From: Kingdonia uniflora
Lineage: Eukaryota; Streptophyta; Magnoliopsida; Ranunculales; Circaeasteraceae
Direction of reading: 5' to 3'
NCBI GenBank assembly: GCA_014058105.1
Contig: JACGCM010001844.1
Coordinates: 744,001 to 808,000 of the forward strand
DNA length: 64,000 bases
The notes under the pieces are model-generated. The model did no database searches. It had not been told where the DNA came from and worked only from the letters and a program-made list of their open reading frames with translations. The stretch's first letter is position 1. Every line of letters begins with the position of its first letter. The translations under genes were made by a program, and so were the position numbers. Positions 55,650-64,000 of the stretch are shown piece after piece.

Positions 55650-56045
55650 TGGCTGGCGTATATTCACAGATGGATCAACAGGACCTAATGGCTCAGGAAT
55701 TGGTATTATCTTGGTAACACCCACTAATGACCGCATAGAGAAAGCTATCAAACTTACCTTCGAATGTTCCAATAACGAAGCAGACTACGAAGCCTTCATC
55801 CATGGCCTCGACCTCGCACTCGACCTTGGCATTCCCAAACTTGTAGTCTTCACAAATTCCCAACTTGCTCAGAGACATTACACAGAAGAAAACCAAGCTA
55901 ACGGTCGCATGGCCGGCTACGCTCTTTTTGTGCGACCGCGCATGGACCGGTTCCCCAAAAAATCCACAATCACTTATTACCCTCGAGGAGAATATAAACA
56001 TGCAGATGCCCTCACCTACATAGCAGCTATGCTCGGACAATAAGA
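55650..56045 (+). pseudogene. A3 aRNH, last catalytic Asp changed
   Basis: GWRIFTDGSTGPNGSGIGII, NNEADYEAFIHGLDLALDL, VVFTNSQLAQRHY, then MDRFPKKSTITYYPRGEYK and HADALTYIAAMLGQ. Where A1 and C have TDS, A3 has TNS: the third catalytic Asp is Asn, again a G-to-A change. A stop separates it from the tether at 55636. Confidence 0.85.
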
Positions 56046-56079
56046 ATCTCGAACCCTCCATATCAAAGTACTCGAACGC

Positions 56080-57390
56080 CCAAGTATCGACCATATGAAA
56101 ATCAATACCATCAATACAAGAAGCGAGAGTCAAACACCATTTCTTCATTACCTCAACAATTCCATCCTTCCAGATGATGCCAAAGCCAAATGGTCGCTGC
56201 TAGAAAACTACCGCAGATACACTATCCACAAAAACTATATCAAAAATCCCCCAAAGGCGTCCTCCTTCGATGCGTATCCCAAGCTGAAGCCTCTCAAATC
56301 TTAGCCGAACTTCACGAAGGAACCTGCAGTGCTCACACTGCTGGTAGTTCTATGGCCCTTTGAGCTATCACCCAAGGATTATTTTGGCCCAATATGATAA
56401 ACAAGCTTCAGAATATGCAAAGCATTGTGACAAATGCCAACGTCACGCCCATGACATCCATTGCCCCTCTCAAGACCTCCATTTTAGTCAAGTTTCCTGG
56501 CCATTCAAAAGATGGGCCATCGATCTCATTGGATCCTTCCCAAAAGCCTACGGTAGCAGAGAACATCCTCGTCACAACCGATTACTTCACCAAATGGGTA
56601 GAAGTTGTACCTTTATGCTGAACCAGAGAAGAGGAAGTTGTTAAATTTTTATGGGAAAGCATCATAACTCGCTTCAGCTGTCCCCATATGATTCCATGCG
56701 ACAATGGTCCCTAATTCGTTGTCAGCAAAGTCAAAAACTTCCTCAATAAACACAACATCATCCTCACATCCACCGCACCTTACTATCCCCAGGGCAACGG
56801 TCAAGTCGAAGCAATTTACAAAACCATTGTCGATGGTCTTAAGAAGAGAGTCGATGGAAAGAAAGGATGATGGGTTCAAGAGTTACAGCATGTTTTCTGG
56901 GCCTATCGCACAACCCCAAGAAAATTTATAGGATGTACCCCATTCTTCCTAACATATGGAACCGAAGTTGTATTTCCAACTCAATTCGAAGTACCCACTC
57001 GAGACCCTAACCTCCCAGACGAAAATAATGAGTTCGAACTTGAATGCAACACGTTATGGATTGATGAAACCTGAGATCGAGTTATCGCCAACCTTGGCTG
57101 GTACCACACATCACATCAGAAATCCTACAGCAAAAGAGTCTGACCACGGAGTTTCAACATTAGAGATCTAGTACTTCGACATGTTAACCAATCTTCGAAA
57201 CCTCAAAATGCCGGCAAGTTACCCGAATCTTGGGAAGGACCTTATGGCGCCTACGATAAAACAGACAAGGGTTCTTATTACTTACTAACAGAAGATGAAG
57301 AGCCTCTACCAAACCCCTGGAATGCAATACAGCTGGTCTCCTATAACAGGCCGTATCTCCAACCATGTACAATTGATGTAATCCGTAACA
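56080..57390 (+). pseudogene. A3 integrase (decayed)
   Basis: Zinc part ILAELHEGTCSAHTAGSS and ASEYAKHCDKCQRHAHDIHC; core KRWAIDLIGSFPKAYGSREH, VTTDYFTKWVEVVPLC, MIPCDNGP (stop next), YYPQGNGQVEAIYKTIVDGL; C-terminal EFELECNTLWIDET, ESWEGPYGAYDKTDKGSYYL. The pieces alternate between frames near 56390, 56560 and 56640. Asp in AIDLIG and CDNGP and Glu in GQVE are all retained. Confidence 0.88.
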
Positions 57391-57439
57391 TTCAATAAAT
57401 AAGTTTCTCAACCCTTACTTCGTCTCCTGTTTCATTTTA

Positions 57440-58125
57440 AATCTTTTGATTTAACTTAAGTATCATATAAACCTTCGACCAGACTTATACTTGAGGGTAA
57501 TCTTGAGATTTTTTAAGCTCCCAATTTTAAGAAAACTCGAGTGGCAAGGATGGTCGAAAGACCGGACCCTCGGGGATGCATTGGGGGCTATCAGATATTG
57601 CTTCGTTGTAGCAAGGCCTTCAAAGTCCAGTCTTTTTCTTGGTTTACCCCGGGTATCACATCCACCCTCGCCTCGACTGATACTTGGGGGCGACCTTGAA
57701 TTGCTTAAGTCTCCAAATTTTAGCAAACTCAAGGGGCAAGGATGGTCGAAAGACGGACCCTCGAAGATGCATTAGGGGCGATCAGATATACTTCGTCCAG
57801 TCTCTAAAACCGTCAAAGTCCAGTCTATTTCTTGGTTTACCCTGGGTATCTTGTCCACCCTCGCCCCGACTGATACTTGGGGGCGACCTTGAATTGCTCA
57901 AGTTTTCAACATTCGAGCAAACTCGAGGGGCACGAATGGTCAAAAGACCAGACCCTTGGGAATGCGTTGGAAGCGATCAAATATTGCTTCCCTGTGGCTT
58001 AGGCCTTTGAAGTCCAGTTAATTTTTAGGTTTCCTCTAGGTATCACGTCCCCTCGGCCCAACTGATACTCGGAGGTGGCCTGGAAATTTTTCAAAATTTC
58101 AATATCGTCGTGGCTTCGGCCATCA
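57440..58125. repeat. 193-bp tandem array of A3 (about 3.5 units)
   Basis: GATACTTGGGGGCGACCTTG-type markers at 57488, 57681, 57874 and 58066 (steps 193, 193, 192). It is the reverse complement of the A1/A2 unit and lies between integrase and the antisense gene. Confidence 0.93.
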
Positions 58126-58685
58126 ATGTCTAACAGATCATTCAGGGTTCGATCACTCTACAGTTATTCGACATAAACAGTACATATATATAGAGTTCGA
58201 TCAAAACATCTTCGACACTCTTCAGAGTTCGATCATACTACAGTCATTCAAACCGAAATAGTATACAAAAATACTATCTTCAATTCTATCAAGTGTAGAG
58301 AACATTTAACATATAATCTATCAGAGGAACTGTTGTGGTACAATTCAAAGATCAATCATCAAGAGTCTAAAACAAGCAAAATCAATTGAATACGCATCCA
58401 AATTCCAACAATTCAAGGTCAGTACAGGATAACACAATCAATCAGAAAATTAGATATCAAATCAGAAGTTCAGAATCAGTATGTTCATAATCAATTTATG
58501 CGGAATTCACTTTAGAAAATACAAATCAATTTGTTCAGTATCAACTTTAGAAGTTCAGCAGATAACAAAAGCACAAAAAACCTACCGAGTTCAGAGACCA
58601 ACAGAAAACAACAACATCGTTCAACATATTACAACTTAACATTATATTCAACAGAAGAAGACATGAAACCCCAACCCCAAATACC
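58126..58685 (-). other. 3' flank of A3 antisense gene
   Basis: AT-rich, repeated CAGAGTTCGATCA and TTCGA motifs near 58145-58240. It corresponds to 2576-2985 in A1. No coding signal. Confidence 0.5.
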
Positions 58686-60835
58686 TCATATCGGCGCGGT
58701 TACACCTTCTTGCTCCACAGATCCCCCAGCAGCTTCATTCAAACTTTCGATGACCAAACCTTCAACAGTCCTACCAATGGGCGCTCTAATAAGATAAGTA
58801 TTTGTACCACCCCCAGTACTTCCAATGGCTTCTTCAACAATATTCGCCTCTCCTCCCTTCATCTGCAATTTACCCCCTTCAACAAGTTTGGGAGACACAG
58901 GGTAAGGCAGCAATGTCTTGGGGTCATACACCATATCATCTATAAAGCTTTTCAACCTAACATTTACCTTGTATTCGCCATCATACTGCCACTGGAAATT
59001 CACCTTCTGTTCTACTTTCTCCCTCTCATACGCCACAAGCTTTGTAGACCACTCTCGCTCTACCCTCGACCGCTGTAGCCCGAGCCTCTCATCATAAGAG
59101 TTAGTAAGCACCCCCTGATCTTGCTTCATCTTCCTGACTTCAGACACCAATGATGCCTCTTTCCCACGAGAAAGATTCAGGTTCTCCTTTGCTTGTTTCA
59201 ATTTTGCCTTTACTAACTTCATTACCTTGCTGCAAGTTTACGCCCAAACATCTGTCAAAAAAAATATTCATGAAATCAGTGTACCTCGAAACTCAAAGAA
59301 TTTTCAAGACATCTCAAAATACTACAACAGATAGCCATATATAGTTACCTGAAACATGTGCTTCTTTATTTCCTTCAAAGCCTCGTCTGGATCATCTTCC
59401 CAGAGCTCAACCATCGAAGCCTGCTTCACCACAGCCTACTCCTATCGTTCAACCTCCGTCATCTCTTCATCCTCCTCCAATGTATCATCCTCCCCCAGTA
59501 ACTTAAGCCTCTTGAGCTGGCCAGCCTTCGATTCCAGCACCTTTGGGGATTCGGGACCTACCCAGCCCTTTCCCATCTCTGTTTGAGTTGTTATCGGCCT
59601 CGGCCTCAACTTCGATGCATCTCCTGCCACCTCGGGCACTGGCGCTGCTTTCTTCGATCCCCTGTGTGATCTTGGCACAAACTGGTAGTTCCTTAGCAAT
59701 TCTTCCCCTCCCATCTCTTTTTACCCCTTAGAAACACCTTCACCTCTTTTTCTCTTTGGCAGCTTCGGCGTAGCGGGTACGTCTCGAAGCAGGGAATCCA
59801 CCATCTTACTCCTTTGCATTTTGATTTTGAGACTGTCAAACATAGAATTTACCCAGTCTTCAGTATCAATATAATTTTCTGAATTATCCCAAGACGAACT
59901 CTTCGGACCTGCAGATGAAAACAAGAACACAGTTATCACTTATTTCAGATACACATCAACAACAACCCTTCAGCAGTAAACTTACTTTTGTTATATACCC
60001 TATGATGTAATTTATACGGGTCATCCTCATATACATTCTCATAGTTACCCCTTACTATCAATAAATCTTTATTCCACCCCCGGCCTGTCGAGCACAGATC
60101 AAAGAACCAAGGTTTCTCTGGGTGACATTGGATTTAATAGGTCCCCGGGTTCTGACTAGCCTTCCTCGAGTAAAAGGCGATAATGTCAAACCACTTAATC
60201 AAACTTCGACCCTCGCCAGCTAATTTTACATTCATCCCCTCTATCACCCTCATCATCTCATAAAAATTACCGTTCATTTGCACTGGAGCCACCCCCCAGA
60301 AATTCAGAACTTCTTTAACCAGTCTTCGAAGAGGAAGCTCCAGTCCCAATCGATTTTGGCCTCTACAAGCCATAATCCCTTCCCAAGGGTCCAACTTGAA
60401 GGTCAACCCTACCCCCGAAACACTCAGATACACCCCCACCTTCGAGAGTTCTAACTTGGGGGCAAACCGATCTAATTTAATCCTATCTTTAGCTGAAACG
60501 GCACCTTTGACCCTTTCCAACTCAGTCAAATCTTCACTACCGTCACTCTGTACCTTATCTCCCACTCCACCACCCGAAGGCTCTACATTACCCCCCACCC
60601 CCCATACTGTTTCCTCTTCATCACTATCTTCGGTCACTATCGTCCTTCGATGTCTCGTAACCGGAATCTCCTCAGCCAGCTCAACCATAGATAATGGAGC
60701 CTCGGTTACAATATCTAACACTTCTAGATCACTACCCTCATCCATTGGGGCTCGACCAGAAATTCTAGCTTCGAATTCTTTGATCTCCTCATCTTTATCT
60801 ATCTGTCTCCGTCTCGAAGCTTGACGGTTATGCAT
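58686..60835 (-). pseudogene. A3 antisense gene: Transposase_28-like protein, three coding exons
   Basis: Exon 1 (60835-59986) encodes MHNRQASRRRQIDKDEEIKE, an acidic linker, then FKLDPWEGIMACRGQNRLGL, PLRRLVKEVLNFWGVAPVQM, IKWFDIIAFYSRKASQNPGT and a stretch ending KLHHRVYNK; this resembles the plant Transposase_28 family. Donor AAAA|GTAAGT, 77-base intron, acceptor CATCTGCAG|GTC. Exon 2 (59908-59349) is basic (KLPKRKRGEGVSKG) then acidic, donor CAG|GTAACT. Exon 3 (from about 59251, acceptor TTTTTTGACAG) reads KLVKAKLKQAKENLNLSRGK and further coiled coil, KSFIDDMVYDPKTLLPY and a Gly/Glu tail ending VTAPI. The phase between exons 1 and 2 is consistent. Few stops: 60135, 59721, 59440 and 59240. 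A1 shows the same exon plan. Confidence 0.75.
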
Positions 60836-60841
60836 TTTAGC

Positions 60842-61112
60842 CTACAGAAGAAGAGGCATGCAAATAGATCGATAAACTCGAAAATTCTATTTTCACACCC
60901 CCTATGTCGTCTACCCCCTCTACAAATTTATCAATACTTCGATATCAAACCCTATACCTCCTCCAATTCACCTCAACCCCCAGAATGGGTCAAAACCCAG
61001 ATCCACCAAGTCTTTTTACCCTCAAAAATAACACCTAAACCCCAAACACAGAATATCCTACACCCTCCAAAGGGAAAAATGAAGTAAAGTGGGCAGAGAT
61101 CAAATGACTTAC
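60842..61112 (-). other. Leader intron of the A3 antisense gene
   Basis: Donor CCTG|GTAAGT (61113/61112) and acceptor CCTCTTCTTCTGTAG|G (60842/60841), just 6 bases before the ATG at 60835. Both are canonical. A1 has the same intron with a mutated acceptor. Confidence 0.7.
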
Positions 61113-61260
61113 CAGGGATTAGCAGTTCTATCCTCGAATCAGCAAGACCAAAAAAACAAATGAAGCAACCACCACCAAGTTCGAAATGGCGTACATTCTC
61201 TCCTCTTCACACTCATTGATTTTTACAGTAAACCGTCCAATAACTACTCTCCTCACACTT

Positions 61261-61267
61261 GTATATA
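61261..61267 (-). promoter_or_regulatory. TATA box of the A3 antisense gene
   Basis: TATATAC on the minus strand, about 150 bases before the leader donor, in a block that also aligns to the start of the window in A1. Confidence 0.55.
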
Positions 61268-61319
61268 TTTCAAAAAACCAAAACTGCCTCGATTTTCTTA
61301 CCACTATCATTACCACGAC

Positions 61320-62095
61320 CCCACCACCCCGGCTTTTCGGCTACAGCATGTTTTGACCAATGTACCCCTCGTATCTCTTACGTGCGAACATCACCCTCAC
61401 TTTAAACTACACGCAAAAGCCGAAGCTTCTCGAACCTTCTTTTCCCTACTCAAAACTAAACAATCAAATCCAAACAGTCCCATCATAAGCTTTTCCGTAA
61501 TACGAGTAAAATACCATCTTTACTTTTTGCATACTACCCCAGGCGCACGTACCAGTCTAACAGACCAGCTGTCTGGGTTGTCAAAACGGCTAGTCCAATC
61601 AAGCATAACCATCTACACAATCCCCAACCTCAAGTACTCGACCATTCTACGTCTCAAACAATCCTTAACAGATAGCCTTAAATTTAATGATCAAATATAT
61701 CGACCTTCGATGTACAACACACCCTTCAATACAAAAACTTTAACCCCTAGACCGACTACAATCATAAACTTTGATCATTTAAAAATTTCTGCTTACAGAT
61801 AATGTTTTTAGATTCGACACACTGTATCTTTCGCTTCAACAAAATTCATTCTTACCTTCGAATAGCAAAAACAATATATTCCGACAGTTGTACTACCAAT
61901 TCAACGATTTAAGATACTATGTCCAGAATTCAGATTATATTACTACTACTCACAGTTAGACAGAGCAAGTTATTGCAAGAAACTATTTTCATTCATAAAG
62001 AAAGAAAGCATTACAAACATCGTATAGAGAAAGTAAAAAAAAACAGACAGAGCAAAGAAAAGTAACAACACCAACATATGATAGAGGACCCTAGT
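61320..62095. other. A3 3' region without gene
   Basis: About 775 bases upstream of the antisense promoter. An open frame 61353-61802 on plus has no recognisable domain and is likely chance. Nothing else supported. Confidence 0.45.
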
Positions 62096-62417
62096 TATTA
62101 GCGGGATGCTCCTCTTCAACCACGGCCTGTGCATCTGCATCCTCCTGTTCCACTATATCCTCTGCGAAGCCTTTGAGAGGAGATAGTCGATGGCTGGGTA
62201 ACGGCCCCATCATCTGTACTATTCACCACCAATACACGAAGGGCGTGCCATAGAGTGGTACCCCGGGTTCAACTTCAAAAAGGTCTGGCATTTTAGCATT
62301 AATATCCTCCTCTATCTGAACCTCCATTGCAGACCCAACAAGGCCTCCTGGATTCTCCTGGCCCTCACCACAGCTTGATCTTCCTAAACGGGCACGTTTC
62401 CAGCCATGATTGACCAA
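62096..62417 (-). pseudogene. A3 small antisense frame s1
   Basis: The minus strand reads MPDLFEVEPGVPLYGTPFVY then a stop (62223), continuing GFAEDIVEQEDADAQAVVEE. TATAAAA on minus at 62484-62490 is about 77 bases before the nearest ATG (62407). It resembles s2 (PNLVEVGPEEFINGDPYAYL; CVEEIIEEQNAAS) over its whole length, with the stop at almost the same place. Family unknown. Confidence 0.45.
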
Positions 62418-63001
62418 ACCAAGTTAATAAAGTAGATGAAGTGCTCCAGGATAGATAAAGAAATTCCCTCCACCCTACCCCCTTTTTATACCTATAAACC
62501 CACCACAACTTTCCCTCTTCCCTAACCGAATTAATGGAAACCTTTAATTTCTAACCTCAAAAAGTCAGCATACAACCTTTCCAACTTCCTAGACGTAACT
62601 GATTCGCCGATACCTGCATTCAAACCTCATTCCCAAGGACTTCTAGTCGAGTATACCCCCAACGTCGAGCATTCGTCCATTATAACCATCGATCATCACA
62701 AACAGCACCTCATCATAACCTTCGATTACCATTACCTTCAATAACATCATTATACCTCGATACCACTAACAGTTCGATAACATGTGTGTACTAAGCGTGC
62801 CTACAAGAGTTTTGACTCCATTCGCCTATATTATCAATCAAACATAATAGTGCCCGTGTGCAGAAAATATTATATCAATTCTAAGTATCTGATCAAACAA
62901 GCAGATTACATTTTTACTACCTCCCCAGGCATAAAAACCCCATACAGAAAAACAAAAGCATGCCAAAATACAACTATCCACCACATCAACCAGTAGCCCT
63001 A

Positions 63002-63324
63002 CGTCCGAAAGGTCCAGCTCTGCTTGCTGCGTTTTGCTCCTCGATGATCTCTTCTACGCAAACAAGACTTTTGGCCAGAGCCATCAGAAATAGATAGCAC
63101 CTCTCAGGAGTCGTAAAGTGAAACCTCATCTATTCCCACAGATAGGCATAAGGATCACCATTGATGAACTCCTCAGGTCCCACCTCCACAAGGTTTGGCA
63201 TGTCCCAATTCATTTCATGCTGCCCAAAAAGCTGCATATGTAGTTCCACCATCTTCCGCCCCACTCGACGATCACGAGCAAAGCCCATCCTCTTTTGGAA
63301 ATGCGTGTTTGGCGTGGTATCCAT
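63002..63324 (-). pseudogene. A3 small antisense frame s2
   Basis: Starts MDTTPNTHFQKRMGFARDRR at 63324, then EMNWDMPNLVEVGPEEFING, a stop at 63130 (TAG where CAG is likely), then CYLFLMALAKSLVCVEEIIE and a short basic end. TATAAAG on minus at 63405-63411 lies about 81 bases upstream of the ATG. About 105 residues if read through. Duplicate of s1. Confidence 0.5.
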
Positions 63325-63560
63325 TCAAATGTTCAGAATCGGGAGAAAGAGTAGAAGACTACTGCAAAAGGGAGATGATAAAGTATCCCTTCACAATAAC
63401 CCATCTTTATAGCCTTCACCTCATTTATTATCCTATAACCACCTACACCTCTTAAATACCCTCTTTTATTACTTACTCGAAAACCAACAGTCAAACAGCT
63501 CAGATTCAAAGACCTAACAGTTTTCTCAGCGAACACCTCTCCACCTAGCTTCGAGACCTT

Positions 63561-63577
63561 CGTTAAAAAGGGACGAA
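63561..63577 (+). other. A3 polypurine tract
   Basis: AAAAAGGGACGAA directly before the 3' LTR, the usual plus-strand primer position. Confidence 0.75.
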
Positions 63578-64000
63578 TGTAGTAGCCTACTCGTAGCCTT
63601 CGACAGACAGCCAAACCCAACTTTACAGCCTGCTCGAATGTATCAAAGCCTACTCAATTCCTATAATAGACTCCCTAGAAACCCAGAAGAAGAAGCTTCG
63701 ATACTAGATAAAGTTTTGAGGATGGACTAACACGTCGCGATAGATACTCTTTGACCATATCTATACATGGTCGAAGAATGATGGGACAGACAGCCAGCTC
63801 TCTAGACAAGTCATCGTAATTATTAGCCTTTACAGCTATAGTAACAGGTCGACCACTGTACTGCAGTGCCGAAGTACAGAGACACATCAGACAGCTGTCA
63901 CAGTGACAATGCAGATAGAGCCGGCATTATAACTCGCCAGGATTTCCTGACAGTAATCATGTAATCCTGACCCACATTTGGTGACTCAGCTTCCTAAGAC
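63578..64000 (+). repeat. A3 3' LTR, first 423 bases
   Basis: Starts TGTAGTAGCCTACTCGTAG and matches the A3 5' LTR from 50933; it runs off the window. CTCGTAGCCTTCGACAGACA against CTCGTAGCCCTCGATAGACA shows modest divergence. Confidence 0.93.

Larger units (their letters stand above)
50933..64000 (+). mobile_element. A3: largest A-family element, continues past the window
   Basis: 5' LTR 50933-51655, primer site, gag, protease, RT, RNase H, aRNH, integrase, 193-bp array, antisense gene, a further 2.3 kb with two small antisense frames, polypurine tract and the first 423 bases of the 3' LTR. More than 13 kb long, large even for Tat. It inserted into the aRNH of element C. All domains are present in order, so it serves as reference for A1 and A2, but the frame is broken many times. 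Confidence 0.93.

Noticed and set aside
61353..61802. 149-codon plus-strand frame in A3
   Set aside because: No domain, no start context and not placed in the gag-pol order; likely chance.
46284..64000. Endogenous pararetrovirus (caulimovirus)
   Set aside because: Elements have LTRs, integrase and target duplications and no movement protein; they are Ty3/gypsy retrotransposons.

Overview
This window is repeat-dense nuclear DNA from a flowering plant, probably a eudicot (the eudicot call is weak). It shows no intact single-copy host gene. Almost everything is transposable element: six Ty3/gypsy LTR retrotransposon copies of the Tat type (two RNase H domains, the second an archaeal-like aRNH), a LINE fragment, a PIF/Harbinger DNA transposon, a plant-mobile-domain (PMD) gene remnant and a large foldback repeat. 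All coding regions carry stops or frameshifts, so the copies are old and inactive as proteins.

Layout. Family A copy A1 (1-9879 plus LTR pieces 9880-10085 and 19422-19923, minus orientation) is entered from its 3' part; its 3' LTR lies left of the window. Copy B1 (10086-19416, minus) is inserted in the 5' LTR of A1 with target duplication GTTTG/GTTCG. A1 itself abuts the truncated antisense gene of A2 (19924-27233, minus), so the nesting is B1 in A1 in A2. The centre (27234-36928) holds a Harbinger element, a foldback repeat, the PMD gene and about 3 kb of low-information sequence. On the right, B2 (36929-45492, plus) has a perfect CTTAC target duplication; element C (46284-50932, plus) is cut inside its aRNH by A3 (50933 to beyond 64000, plus).

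The most striking feature is shared by families A and B. Between pol and the 3' LTR both carry an extra gene on the opposite strand, converging on integrase, with a tandem array of about 194 bp units (A) or 155 bp units (B) between the two 3' ends. Each antisense gene looks like a complete cellular-type gene: a TATA box, canonical GT-AG introns at matching places in independent copies, a coding region with coiled coils and a stop. Such introns can survive in a retrotransposon only because the genomic RNA is transcribed from the other strand, where the splice signals are not read. Family A encodes a protein resembling the plant 'putative gypsy type transposon' (Transposase_28-like) family; the family B protein is not recognised.

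Family B is a non-autonomous derivative. Both copies share one deletion that joins N-terminal gag to the end of aRNH, removing capsid, protease, RT and RNase H, while integrase, the array and the antisense gene remain. The B primer-binding sites match not just the end but the whole 3' part of tRNA-Lys(UUU), through the anticodon arm.
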